Source: Saccharothrix sp. HUAS TT1
Lineage (GTDB): Bacteria > Actinomycetota > Actinomycetes > Mycobacteriales > Pseudonocardiaceae
DNA length: 64,000 bases
Assembly (NCBI RefSeq): GCF_040744945.1
Contig: NZ_CP160453.1
Coordinates: forward strand, 496,001-560,000
Reading direction: 5' to 3'
This document shows, in pieces, positions 42,621-50,717 of this stretch. The translations under genes and the position numbers were made by a program. The notes below the pieces were generated by a model. That model saw only the letters and a list, made by a program, of their open reading frames with translations, was not told the origin of the DNA and made no database searches. Position 1 is the stretch's first letter, and every line of letters starts with the position of its first letter.

Positions 42621-43471
42621 ACCAGGATCTTGCAGCCGGTGGCCCGGTCGGCCAGGGCGTCCAGCACGTCCGGTGACGTCGTCTCGGCGCCGAGGCGCAC
42701 GGTCTTGTTCGTGCCGTGGTAGTCGCTGGACCCCGTGGTCAGCAGGCCCAGCTCCCCCGCCAGCCCGCGCAGCCGCGCCCGCGTCCCCTGGTCGTGGTCG
42801 GGGTGGTCGACCTCGACGCCGGCGAGCCCCAGCCCCGCGAGGTCGGCCAGCACCCGGTCGGCGACGATCGGCCCCCGCGACACGGCGAACGGGTGCGCCA
42901 GCACCGTCACGCCGCCGGCCTCGGTGATCATCTCGATGGCCCGCTCCACCGGCGTGTCGGTCCGCGGCACGTAGTAGCGGCCGCCGGTGAGGTACCTGGC
43001 GAACGCCTCGTCGACGCTGGACACGACGCCGGCCCGCATCAGCGCCATGGCCAGGTGCGGGCGTCCGGCGGGCGCGTCGGCCGGCATGGACGCCATCATC
43101 TCGTCCGGGTCGACGGGGAAGCCGTCGGCGACCATCCGCTCGGCCATCCGGCGCAGCCGCTGGCGTCGTTCGAGCCGCAGCCGCAGCTGCTCCTCGACCA
43201 GCGCGGGCGAGGTGTGGTCGTACAGGTAGGCGAGCAGGTGGACGGTGATGACCCGGCCCCGGCCGTCGTCGGAGGCACAGGACAGCTCGGCGCCGCGCAC
43301 CAGCTTCAGGCCGGGGGGCAGCGCGTTGGCCGCCTCCGCCCAGCCCGCGGCGGTGTCGTGGTCGGTGAGCGCGACCGCGCTCAAGCCGGTGGCGGCCGCG
43401 GCCGCCACCAACTCCGCGGGCGTGTCGGTGCCGTCGGACTCGGTCGAGTGGGTGTGCAGGTCGATGCGCAC
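42614..43471 (-). CDS. PHP-domain phosphoesterase (RNase AM-like)
   Basis: 285 residues from GTG 43471, six bases after CAGACT (leaderless type). PHP metal-binding motifs in order: DLHTHSTESDG, LTDHDT, GAELSC, HLLAYL, AHPF, and GSSDYHG near the end. The N-terminal and C-terminal parts resemble TrpH/YciV-type proteins, which remove 5'-phosphates or act as 5'-3' exonucleases on RNA (RNase AM). Cytoplasmic. Three successive stop codons end the gene. Confidence 0.88.
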   Translation of the reverse strand: MRIDLHTHSTESDGTDTPAELVAAAAATGLSAVALTDHDTAAGWAEAANALPPGLKLVRGAELSCASDDGRGRVITVHLLAYLYDHTSPALVEEQLRLRLERRQRLRRMAERMVADGFPVDPDEMMASMPADAPAGRPHLAMALMRAGVVSSVDEAFARYLTGGRYYVPRTDTPVERAIEMITEAGGVTVLAHPFAVSRGPIVADRVLADLAGLGLAGVEVDHPDHDQGTRARLRGLAGELGLLTTGSSDYHGTNKTVRLGAETTSPDVLDALADRATGCKILVG

Positions 43472-43485
43472 CCGACCAGTCTGAA

Positions 43486-44046
43486 CTACGGCACCATCTT
43501 CTTGCCGCGCGCCGCCCGCTGGGCCTTGATCATCGAGAAGCGCTCCGCCTGTGCCTTCTTGTCGCCGAAGGTCAACTCCGAGATGGCGTCGTAGACCTCC
43601 TCGGGGTTGGGCAGGTACTCGATCCGGTTCAGGGCCTGGATCTGACCGGCCGACTCGACCACGAGCGTCCCGAAGCCGAACATGCGCCCGAGCACCGTCC
43701 GCTCGTAGGTGAGGTCGGTGACCTTGCTGATCGGCATCATGGCGACCTTGGTCTCGAAGACCCCCGAGGAGATCATGAACCTCTTGTCGGTGACGACGAT
43801 CCGCTCCACCCACCACTCCATGACGAAGTAGGCCAGCCTGAGCAGCACGAACAGCGCGGCGTACCAGAGGATGTTCTGGATGATCGTCGCGTTGTCGGGC
43901 AGCAGGTACGAGATCATCATCGCGCCGGCGAGCAGCGCCGCCGCCTCGAGGAGATCCCAGAGCAGACTGCTCCAGTGCCTGCGGACCCGGATGACCCGAC
44001 GCTCCGTGGGGAGCAGGTACTCGTCGGGGTCCCGTGGTGCGAACAT
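43486..44046 (-). CDS. Membrane protein with bacterial PH domain
   Basis: 186 residues from ATG 44046 with GAGAGG upstream. Two membrane helices (about residues 28-48 and 56-75) precede a bacterial PH-like domain (VTDKRFMISSGVFETKVAMMPISKVTDLTYERT, VLGRMFGFGTLVVESAG). PH-like membrane proteins of this type are widespread in actinobacteria, role unclear. Thirty-seven bases upstream lies a tiny conserved gene read in the same direction. Confidence 0.85.
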   Translation of the reverse strand: MFAPRDPDEYLLPTERRVIRVRRHWSSLLWDLLEAAALLAGAMMISYLLPDNATIIQNILWYAALFVLLRLAYFVMEWWVERIVVTDKRFMISSGVFETKVAMMPISKVTDLTYERTVLGRMFGFGTLVVESAGQIQALNRIEYLPNPEEVYDAISELTFGDKKAQAERFSMIKAQRAARGKKMVP

Positions 44047-44083
44047 GCCTTCGACCTCTCGCCGTGGGGGAGGACCGGGCGAC

Positions 44084-44242
44084 TCAGAACAATTGTTGCA
44101 CGAAGGTGATGAGCGCCTCAGCTGCTTCCCGGAGGGTGCCCAGGATGTTCTGCACCAGCTGAGCCGCGTTCTGCGGCTCGGCGATGAGGAAGAACAGGAC
44201 CAAGCCGACCCCGGCGAAAGTGAGAATCTTCTTCAGATTCAC
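44084..44242 (-). CDS. Small membrane-active-looking protein (52 aa)
   Basis: GTG 44242 opens a 52-residue frame: basic start VNLKKILT, hydrophobic helix FAGVGLVLFFLIA, then an amphipathic tail (LVQNILGTLREAAEAL, FVQQLF) to TGA 44084. All codons look native. Similar ~50-residue proteins occur beside PH-domain genes in other actinobacteria as far as I recall. Probably one membrane helix plus a surface helix. Function unknown; co-transcribed with the PH-domain gene. Confidence 0.7.
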   Translation of the reverse strand: MNLKKILTFAGVGLVLFFLIAEPQNAAQLVQNILGTLREAAEALITFVQQLF

Positions 44243-44293
44243 GGTGATCAACCCCGTTCGCTACCCGCACCCGTTTGGCGCCAGTGAAAACCG

Positions 44294-44336
44294 TTGTACC
44301 GCACTCCGCGACACGTCGGGAGATTTGTACCGCACT
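44294..44336 (+). promoter_or_regulatory. Direct repeat TTGTACCGCACT x2 in a divergent promoter region
   Basis: Identical 12-mers at 44294-44305 and 44325-44336, 31 bp apart (about three helical turns), lie between the small-protein and NUDIX genes. This could be a regulator site; the protein is unknown. Confidence 0.45.
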
Positions 44337-44385
44337 TGGGTCAGCGATCAGCACCGCCAACCCGGGGTCACTACACTGAGTAACT

Positions 44386-44799
44386 GTGACGGCCGAACGT
44401 GAGCCCCGGATCCGCTGTGTCGGGGGCATCGTGCACGACCCCGACGGACGACTATTACTCGTTAGACGACGCAATCCCCCAGGTGAGGGACTGTGGTCGT
44501 TACCGGGTGGCCGAGTTGAGCCCGGAGAGGATGACGAGACCGCAATAGTGCGGGAACTTTTCGAAGAAACGGGACTCTCCGTGACCGTCGGAGCGTTGAT
44601 CGGGACCGTCACCAGGCCGGCGCCGCGGGGTCTCTACGAGATCCACGACTACGCCTGCCAGGTGCGATCGGGGGTGCTCCGGGCGGGCGACGACGCTTCG
44701 GACACGCGCTGGGCCGACGCTGCGATCTTGGCCACACTTCCACTGGTCGAGATGCTGCACGACACCCTGCGGGACTGGGACCAGCTCCCCCGCCGCTGA
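44386..44799 (+). CDS. NUDIX hydrolase
   Basis: 137 residues from GTG 44386, eight bases after TACACT (44372-44377), so probably leaderless. The Nudix box GGRVEPGEDDETAIVRELFEETGL fits G-x5-E-x7-RE-U-x-EE-x-G-U once split as usual. It hydrolyses nucleoside diphosphate-linked compounds; substrate not readable. Cytoplasmic. It converges on a DUF2332 gene across only 14 bp. Confidence 0.88.
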   Translation: MTAEREPRIRCVGGIVHDPDGRLLLVRRRNPPGEGLWSLPGGRVEPGEDDETAIVRELFEETGLSVTVGALIGTVTRPAPRGLYEIHDYACQVRSGVLRAGDDASDTRWADAAILATLPLVEMLHDTLRDWDQLPRR

Positions 44800-44813
44800 T
44801 CGACTTCGCCCGA

Positions 44814-45899
44814 TCAGGCGAGCCAGGTGAGCCGCTGGCCGTGCGGGGCGGTCTTCGCCAGCGCCCGCGCGGACCGCACCTCGCCGTCCTCGACCCGGAC
44901 CAGGCCCACCACGCCGAACGCCGGCTCGTCCGGTCCGGGCCGCAGGTCCTCCCGCCCCGGCAGCACGTGCGCCAGCCCCGCCGCGTACCCCTCGTGGCTG
45001 AGCCACCACGCCGGCCGGCCGAGGTCGCGCAGCGCGCGCACGAACTCCTCCCCCGGCAGGTACGCCAGCACGCTGCTGGTCAGGACCACCAGCGGCAGCT
45101 CGGCGGGCACCCGGTCGGCGGCCCGCCGCAGGTCCGCCACCGCGTCGCCGACCACGAACTCCGGCGGCGACTTGCGCTGCACGGTCGCCGCCACGCCGAA
45201 CAGCCGCAGCCGCTCCGGCTGGTCGGCCCAGACGCACGCCTCCAGCCAGGCGTAGGTGTCCTCGTCGGTCAGGTCGGCGGGCGCCCGGTCCAGCCCGACC
45301 TTGGCCGCGACCTTCACCGACTTGGGGATCTTCGGCAGCTCCGCGCCCGGCTCCAGCTCCAGCGCGCAGTGCAGGCCGAGCGCCGCCTTGGCCGGTCCGG
45401 CGGCCAGCTGCCCGACCTGCTGGGTCTGGTAGCGGTAGGCGTACTGGTCGAGGTTGAGCAGCAACCCGGCCGAGCAGCCGACCTCCAGCAGCCCCACCGG
45501 TCCCTTGACCTGCGCCAGCGCCGGGTACAGCAGGGTGGCGCGGCGCACCTCGTTGGTCTGCGTGGTGCGGGTCGAGACCAGCTCGCGCACCCGGTCGGCG
45601 CGGTCGAGCACGAACCGCCGGAACAGCGGCCACGTGTTGTCGTCCGCGCCGTACGTGCCGCCGAGGGACGGGTAGTAGTGCGACAGCTCGTGGAACGGCT
45701 CGGCCTGCACCAGCCGGTGCGCCGCCGCCAGGAACAGGGTCGCGTGCGCGAACCGCTCCGGGGCGGCGGTCAGCAGCCCGGCGACCTCCGGATCGTCGGC
45801 GGCGTGCGCGGCCAGGTGCTCGTAGAGCGGTGAGACGCCGTGCGCCTCCCGCCGCGCGAACGAGGCCAGTCGTTGCCGCACCAGGTCCAGCGGGGTCAC
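44814..45899 (-). CDS. DUF2332 protein (paralogue 1)
   Basis: 361 residues from GTG 45899 with GGAGG upstream. Marks of the family: TRTTQTNEVRRATLLYPAL, then LLEVGCSAGLLLNLDQYAYRY, which resembles the SAM-binding loop of methyltransferases, and later VVLTSSVLAYLP. Role unknown. A second DUF2332 gene lies 2 kb away (48019-49104) with MaoC and corA between them. Confidence 0.8.
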   Translation of the reverse strand: MTPLDLVRQRLASFARREAHGVSPLYEHLAAHAADDPEVAGLLTAAPERFAHATLFLAAAHRLVQAEPFHELSHYYPSLGGTYGADDNTWPLFRRFVLDRADRVRELVSTRTTQTNEVRRATLLYPALAQVKGPVGLLEVGCSAGLLLNLDQYAYRYQTQQVGQLAAGPAKAALGLHCALELEPGAELPKIPKSVKVAAKVGLDRAPADLTDEDTYAWLEACVWADQPERLRLFGVAATVQRKSPPEFVVGDAVADLRRAADRVPAELPLVVLTSSVLAYLPGEEFVRALRDLGRPAWWLSHEGYAAGLAHVLPGREDLRPGPDEPAFGVVGLVRVEDGEVRSARALAKTAPHGQRLTWLA

Positions 45900-45920
45900 G
45901 TCGCTCCTCCGTCGTGTCGA

Positions 45921-45956
45921 TCTCCTGGCCCGGCCGACTCGCGCCGGGCCAGGAGA
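45921..45956. terminator. Intrinsic terminator after the MaoC gene
   Basis: Perfect 14-bp inverted repeat TCTCCTGGCCCGGC / GCCGGGCCAGGAGA with an 8-nt loop, on the 3' side of the minus-strand MaoC gene. Confidence 0.8.
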
Positions 45957-46010
45957 CTCGCGCCAGGTCGCCGGCTCAGCCGGCTCGCGCCAGATTGCCG
46001 GCTCAGCCGG
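45957..46010. repeat. 27-bp tandem duplication overlapping the MaoC stop
   Basis: Two 27-bp copies (45957-45983, 45984-46010) share CTCGCGCCAG and CCGGCTCAGCCGG, itself a palindrome. The second copy contains the MaoC stop codon (46003-46005). Confidence 0.8.
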
Positions 46011-46509
46011 TGGAAGGCTCGGGCCTGCCCGGCTGCTCGCCGCCGCGCGCCTCGCCGTAGGAGCGCTTGGGCACCATGACCTTGCGGCGGAACACGCAGA
46101 CGACCGTTCCATCCTGTTTGTACCCGCGGGTCTCGACGTGGACCACACCGCGGTCGTCCTTGGACTTGGAGGGGGTCTTGGCCAGCACCTCGGTCTCACC
46201 GTAGATGGTGTCGCCGTGGAAGGTCGGCTTGACGTGCTTGAGCGATTCGACCTCCAGGTTCGCGATGGCCTTGCCCGACACGTCGGGCACCGACATGCCC
46301 AGCAGCAGCGAGTAGACGTAGTTGCCCACGACGACGTTCTTGCCGAACTCGGTGGTCTCCGCGGCGAAGTGCGCGTCCAGGTGCAGCGGGTGGTGGTTCA
46401 TCGTGAGCAGGCAGAACAGGTGGTCGTCGTACTCGGTGACCGTCTTCCCGGGCCAGTGCTTGTAGACCGCGCCGACCTCGAACTCCTCGTAGTAACGCCC
46501 GAACTGCAC
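46003..46509 (-). CDS. MaoC-type (R)-hydratase
   Basis: 168 residues from GTG 46509. Hot-dog fold with the MaoC hydratase motif (LTMNHHPLHLDAHFAAET: conserved Asp/His area) and GNYVYSLLLGMSV, and a tail of Lys/Arg with a Pro-rich end. Such enzymes hydrate enoyl-CoA. Related M. tuberculosis gene Rv2499c stands beside citE and fadE19; here the CitE and acyl-CoA dehydrogenase genes are 12-15 kb away. Probably CoA-thioester catabolism, e.g. branched-chain acids. Confidence 0.82.
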   Translation of the reverse strand: MQFGRYYEEFEVGAVYKHWPGKTVTEYDDHLFCLLTMNHHPLHLDAHFAAETTEFGKNVVVGNYVYSLLLGMSVPDVSGKAIANLEVESLKHVKPTFHGDTIYGETEVLAKTPSKSKDDRGVVHVETRGYKQDGTVVCVFRRKVMVPKRSYGEARGGEQPGRPEPSTG

Positions 46510-46667
46510 CGCACGCCTCCGTTGGCCGGCAACTGGTCGTCGGCCGCCGCGGTCGAGGACCGCGGCGGCCGGGACGACAGTGTGAGCACCGGGGGAGTAC
46601 CCTCGGCAACTGGTCTGTGAGCGACTACACCGCTGCGGCCGCCAACCCGAGGAGGTGAGGACTACCG

Positions 46668-46736
46668 ATGAGTAACGACCCCCATCCTGCGAGTACCTCG
46701 CGCGTCCTCATCGGGGAGCCGGCTTTCCACAGCTAG
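46668..46736 (+). CDS. Possible leader peptide upstream of corA (22 aa)
   Basis: ATG 46668 follows GAGGAGGTGAGG and encodes MSNDPHPASTSRVLIGEPAF plus two residues before TAG, 70 bp upstream of corA. An 8-bp inverted repeat (CCGATGAG at 46665-46672 with CTCATCGG at 46707-46714) can sequester its start. Three prolines recall Mg2+-sensing leader peptides of other bacteria. Inferred; conservation not checked. Confidence 0.35.
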   Translation: MSNDPHPASTSRVLIGEPAFHS

Positions 46737-46805
46737 GCCCAGCGGTACCGGTCGGGGACGTGCCGTCGTCGTTCGTCGAGTCGACGCTCCCCCACTGGAG
46801 GACCC

Positions 46806-47882
46806 GTGCCCAGCTTGCCCTCGCTCGGCGGCCTGAGAGGCCGTGCGCCGGACCGTCCCCGCGTGCCCATCCCCGTGCCGCTGTCGGCGTACGTCGTGGA
46901 CTGCGGCGTGTACGTCGACGGCGCGCGCCTGCCCGGCCGCTGGTCGCACGTCGACGCGGTCGAGGAGGTGCGCAAGCGCGGCGACGGGTTCGTCTGGATC
47001 GGGCTGCACGAGCCGGACGAGGAGCAGATCCAGGGCGTCGCGGAGACGTTCGGGCTGCACGAGCTGGCCGTCGAGGACGCCGTGCACGCGCACCAGCGGC
47101 CCAAGCTGGAGCGCTACGACAACATGCTGTTCATGGTCCTCAAGACCGTGCGCTACATCCAGAACTCCTCGCCGGACACGGCCAACGAGATCGTCGAGAG
47201 CGGCGAGATCATGGTGTTCCTGGGCCGCGACTTCGTGGTGACGGTCCGGCACGGCAACCACTCGGGGCTGGCCGCGGTGCGGCGCGAGCTGGAGGAGGAG
47301 CCGGAGCGGCTGCGGCACGGCCCGGCCGCGGTGCTGTACTCGATCGCCGACCACGTGGTGGACAACTACCTCGACGTGACCGACCACATCGAGGACGACA
47401 TCGACCAGATGGAGGCGCTGGTCTTCCAGCCGCGCAGCCGGGTCAGCGCCGACCAGATCTACCTGATGAAGCGCGAGGTGCTGGAGCTGCGCCGGGCGGT
47501 GATGCCGCTGGCGGTGCCGCTGCGGCGGTTGGCGGAGGGCTACACGCCGCTGATCCCCGAGCAGGTGCGCTCGTACTTCCGCGACGTCGACGACCACCTC
47601 ACCGAGGTGTCCGAGCGCGTGATCAACTTCGACGAGCTGCTGACCACGCTGGTCAACGCGGTGCTGGCGAAGATCACGCTCCAGCAGAACTCGGACATGC
47701 GCAAGCTCGCCGCCTGGGTGGCGATCATCTCCGTGCCGACGATGGTGGTCGGCGTGTACGGCATGAACTTCGACCACATGCCGGAGACGAGCTGGAAGTA
47801 CGGCTACCCCATGGTGATCGCGGTGATCCTGGTGGTCTGCCTGACGCTGTACCGAATATTCCGTCGCAACCAGTGGCTCTGA
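46806..47882 (+). CDS. corA: CorA magnesium/cobalt transporter
   Basis: 358 residues from GTG 46806, nine bases after a GGAGG. A large cytoplasmic N-terminal domain with coiled-coil helices precedes two C-terminal membrane helices with the YGMNFDHMPE loop (GMN motif) between them. CorA pentamers import Mg2+ and Co2+. M. tuberculosis corA (Rv1239c) is linked to the sugC block, which lies further along this window. A leader ORF is upstream, possibly Mg2+-responsive. Confidence 0.93.
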   Translation: MPSLPSLGGLRGRAPDRPRVPIPVPLSAYVVDCGVYVDGARLPGRWSHVDAVEEVRKRGDGFVWIGLHEPDEEQIQGVAETFGLHELAVEDAVHAHQRPKLERYDNMLFMVLKTVRYIQNSSPDTANEIVESGEIMVFLGRDFVVTVRHGNHSGLAAVRRELEEEPERLRHGPAAVLYSIADHVVDNYLDVTDHIEDDIDQMEALVFQPRSRVSADQIYLMKREVLELRRAVMPLAVPLRRLAEGYTPLIPEQVRSYFRDVDDHLTEVSERVINFDELLTTLVNAVLAKITLQQNSDMRKLAAWVAIISVPTMVVGVYGMNFDHMPETSWKYGYPMVIAVILVVCLTLYRIFRRNQWL

Positions 47883-47926
47883 GGTCCGCCCACCACCTGC
47901 CCCCTCCTGCGACGGGATGATCCGAC

Positions 47927-48022
47927 ATGACCAGAATGCTCACCAACCTGCGGTTCTGGGTGCTCACGTTCCTGCTCGGCTGGCTCGCCACGGTGACCCT
48001 GCTGATCGCCACCGGCCACTAG
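47927..48022 (+). CDS. Possible 31-aa single-helix membrane peptide
   Basis: ATG 47927 to TAG 48022: MTRMLTNLRFWVLTFLLGWL and then ATVTLLIATGH. One strong hydrophobic helix after a basic start. Codons look native, spacing from corA is 44 bp, and it ends against the convergent DUF2332 stop. It may be a CorA partner, but conservation is unknown. Confidence 0.4.
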   Translation: MTRMLTNLRFWVLTFLLGWLATVTLLIATGH

Positions 48023-49104
48023 GACCACGGCCGGGTGTCCCACGTGAACGGGACGCCGTGGCCGCCGCCCGTGCCCAGGCACAGCGAGACGCCGGCCGGC
48101 CAGAGCTTGAGCAGCAGCCGGAACTCGTACCGCTCCCCCGCCGACGCGCGCCGCGGCTCGTAGACCAGCAGCGCCAGCGGGGCCATCGGGGTGGCGCGGG
48201 CGGCGGCGTCGGCGAGGACGGCGCGGCCCGCGGCGCGGTCGGCCGGTGACGCGTACTGCCAGACCACCGAGTGCCAGACGACGGTCAGCACGTCGCGCTC
48301 CGGTCGGGCCAGCTGCTCGGCCAGCCACTCCGGGCCGGTGGCCCGCCGCACCGGCACCGGGTCGAGCCTGGCCAGGTCGACGGCGGCCTGGAGGCGGCGG
48401 AAGCGGGGCAGCTGGTCGGCCCACACGAACGACGACAGGTGCAGCCGGCCGTCCTCTGTGGACACGTCGACCGGTTCGAGGTCGCAGCCGGCCCGCCCGA
48501 CCAGGCGCAGGGCGTGCCGCGGGTCGACCGGTGGCCGGCCGGTCCAGCCGGGGTCGAGGGTGAACGGGCTGCCCGGGTCGCCGAACGTGGCGCCGTCGAC
48601 CCGGTAGGCGATCCGGTGCGGCCGCAGGTTCAGCCCGCCGGACGCGCCGACCTCCAGCAGCCGGACCGGGAACGCGGCGCGCCGGCCGACCGCTCCCGCG
48701 GCCAGGTGGGTCGCGGTCTGGAGGCCGCCGAACAGGGGCGCGCTGCGGCCCGGCTCGTTGGTCTGCACGACGGTGGACGAGACCAGGGCGCGCAGCTCCT
48801 CGGCCTGCTCGTGCAGCACGGCCAGCGCGTCGCCCCACAGGGTGTCGAGGTCGGGCTCGCCGCCCGCGGTCGGGTAGTGCGCGGCCAGCGCGGGCGCGCG
48901 GCCCTCCAGCACCAGCCGGTGCAGCGCGCCGGCGAACCGCAGGCCGGGCACCGTGCCGCGGCGGTCGCACTCGGCGCCCGCCATGACCCGCGCGGTGACG
49001 CCGCCGCGGGCCAGGTCGGCCGCGGCCGACACCAGCAGCGCGTGGGTCAGCGGGCTGTGCGGCAGGCAGGAGCGGGACGCGTCGAGGAACAGCTCGGCGA
49101 GCAC
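48019..49104 (-). CDS. DUF2332 protein (paralogue 2)
   Basis: 361 residues from GTG 49104. Same family marks as the gene at 44814: STVVQTNEPGRSAPLFGGL, RLLEVGASGGLNLRPHRIAYR, VLTVVWHSVVWQYA. Same length (361) but clearly diverged. SAM-binding is suggested by the LLEVGASGGLNL loop, no activity proven. It converges on the small peptide gene with 4 bp overlap. Confidence 0.78.
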   Translation of the reverse strand: MLAELFLDASRSCLPHSPLTHALLVSAAADLARGGVTARVMAGAECDRRGTVPGLRFAGALHRLVLEGRAPALAAHYPTAGGEPDLDTLWGDALAVLHEQAEELRALVSSTVVQTNEPGRSAPLFGGLQTATHLAAGAVGRRAAFPVRLLEVGASGGLNLRPHRIAYRVDGATFGDPGSPFTLDPGWTGRPPVDPRHALRLVGRAGCDLEPVDVSTEDGRLHLSSFVWADQLPRFRRLQAAVDLARLDPVPVRRATGPEWLAEQLARPERDVLTVVWHSVVWQYASPADRAAGRAVLADAAARATPMAPLALLVYEPRRASAGERYEFRLLLKLWPAGVSLCLGTGGGHGVPFTWDTRPWS

Positions 49105-49209
49105 CCCGTGACGCTAACCCGGTTTTCCACGCCGAGCGCCGGGACGACGCCGGTTTCACCCTTTCACCGACGAGGTGTCGCCGACGGTGGCAGCGCCTAG
49201 GCTCGGTGG

Positions 49210-49866
49210 ATGCCGAAGGTGCTCGCGGTGGCGGACGAGGTCGTCGAGCGGCTGTGGACCGAGCAGGTGCGCCGGCACGACGTGGACCTCGTCGTCGCGG
49301 CGGGCGACCTGCCGTTCGACTACCTGGAGTTCCTGGCGGACGCGCTGGACCGGCCGTGCGTGTTCGTGCCGGGCAACCACGACGCCGACCTGACCGGGTA
49401 CGCCGACGTCCGCGGCCTGTGGACGCGGGCGGGTCTGCCGGCGAGCTGGCCGGGTCCGGTGGGCGGGGTGAACGCGGACCTGCGGGTGGTCGACGTCGCC
49501 GGGTTGCGGATCGCGGGCCTGGGCGGGTCGATCCGGTACAGCGGCGGGCCGAACCAGTGGACCGAGCGGGAGCAGGCGCGGCGGTTGCGACGGGTGCTGC
49601 GGACGGCCCGGTGGCGGCGGTGGCGCGACGGGCGCGGGGTGGACGTGCTGCTCACCCACTCGCCGCCGCTGGGGTGCGGTGACGAGCCGGACCCGCCGCA
49701 CCGCGGGTTCGCGTGCCTGCGCGACGCGGTGGCGCGGTTGCGGCCGCCGTTGATGCTGCACGGGCACATCCACCCGCACGGGGCGGTGAAGGAGGACCGG
49801 GTGCTCGGCTCGACCCGCGTGGTGAACGTGGTCGGTTACAAGGTGCTGGACATCCCGGCGGGCTGA
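49210..49866 (+). CDS. Metallophosphoesterase
   Basis: 218 residues from ATG 49210, six bases after TAGGCT. Seen: VAAGDLPFDYL (GD), GNHDAD (GNHD), LLTHSPP, LMLHGHIHPHG (GHxH). The usual N-terminal D-x-H is only VADEVVERL, lacking the His, so one metal ligand may be replaced. Probably a phosphodiesterase/phosphatase of unknown substrate. Eleven bases separate its stop from the ParB-like gene. Confidence 0.82.
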   Translation: MPKVLAVADEVVERLWTEQVRRHDVDLVVAAGDLPFDYLEFLADALDRPCVFVPGNHDADLTGYADVRGLWTRAGLPASWPGPVGGVNADLRVVDVAGLRIAGLGGSIRYSGGPNQWTEREQARRLRRVLRTARWRRWRDGRGVDVLLTHSPPLGCGDEPDPPHRGFACLRDAVARLRPPLMLHGHIHPHGAVKEDRVLGSTRVVNVVGYKVLDIPAG

Positions 49867-49877
49867 GGAGGAGTGCC

Positions 49878-50717
49878 GTGCCACGTGACACCGGTTTCCC
49901 GCGGGCCGACGCGGAGAACGACTTCCTGCGCGCTCGGCGGCGCCAGGTGCTGTCGCGGTTGGCCGCCTGGCTGCGGCGCGAGCCGGACGACGTGAACATC
50001 ATGCTGCCGTTCCACGAGGTGGTGGAGGCGCTGGGGATGGTCGGCGAGCGGCGGCTGGGGCTCCAGGTGGTCCGGTTGGACTCGGTCGTCGGCAGCGTGG
50101 ACCGGACCCGCGACTTCGACCGGCGGTTCCGGCCGACGTCGGTCCGGGTGCGGGAGCGGTGGCAGCGGCTGGCGCTGGCGCAGCGGCGCGGCGAGGCGGT
50201 GCCGCCCATCGAGGTGTACCGGGTCGGTGACCTGCACTTCGTCCAGGACGGTCACCACCGGGTGTCGGTGGCGCACGCGTTGGGGTTGGAGGTGATCGAC
50301 GCGTACGTGACGGAGGTGGTGACGCGGGTGGCCGCGCACGGCATCCGGCACCGGGGTGACTTGATCGTGAAGGACTACCGGCGGCTGTTCCTGGAGCGGG
50401 TGCCGCTGGGTGGGCAGGCGCGGGCGGCTGTGCTGTTGTCGGATCCGTGGGACTACGCCGAGTTGGGTGAGCACGTGGAGGCGTGGGGCTTTCGGTTGAT
50501 GCAGGACGAGGGTGCGTTCCTGGACCGGGTCGCGGTCGCCGGGAGGTGGTTCGAGGAGGAGTACCAGCCGGTGGTGGGGATGCTGCGGCAGGCCGACCTG
50601 GTCGGCGACCGCACCGAGACCGAGGCGTACCTGTGGGTCGCGGGCGAGCGGTACCGGTTGATCCGCACGCACCGGTGGGACCAGGACGTGATCTCCACGC
50701 TCCGAACGCAACGCTAG
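49878..50717 (+). CDS. ParB-like nuclease-fold protein
   Basis: 279 residues from GTG 49878 with AGGAGG upstream. The region PPIEVYRVGDLHFVQDGHHRVSVAHALG resembles the ParB/Srx-type motif (D-G-H-H-R), preceded by a helical N-terminal part and followed by a long C-terminal domain (VPLGGQARAAVLLSDPWDYAELGEHV). Not the chromosome-partition ParB, since parA is not adjacent. Function unknown; paired with the metallophosphoesterase. Confidence 0.72.
   Translation: MPRDTGFPRADAENDFLRARRRQVLSRLAAWLRREPDDVNIMLPFHEVVEALGMVGERRLGLQVVRLDSVVGSVDRTRDFDRRFRPTSVRVRERWQRLALAQRRGEAVPPIEVYRVGDLHFVQDGHHRVSVAHALGLEVIDAYVTEVVTRVAAHGIRHRGDLIVKDYRRLFLERVPLGGQARAAVLLSDPWDYAELGEHVEAWGFRLMQDEGAFLDRVAVAGRWFEEEYQPVVGMLRQADLVGDRTETEAYLWVAGERYRLIRTHRWDQDVISTLRTQR

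Noticed and set aside
46620..46740. M-box riboswitch before corA
   Set aside because: GGTGAGG is present but the rest of the M-box consensus and its stems are not visible; a leader ORF explains the region better.
49878..50717. Chromosome-partition ParB
   Set aside because: Only a DGHHR-type motif; no HTH signature, no parA and no parS cluster nearby.
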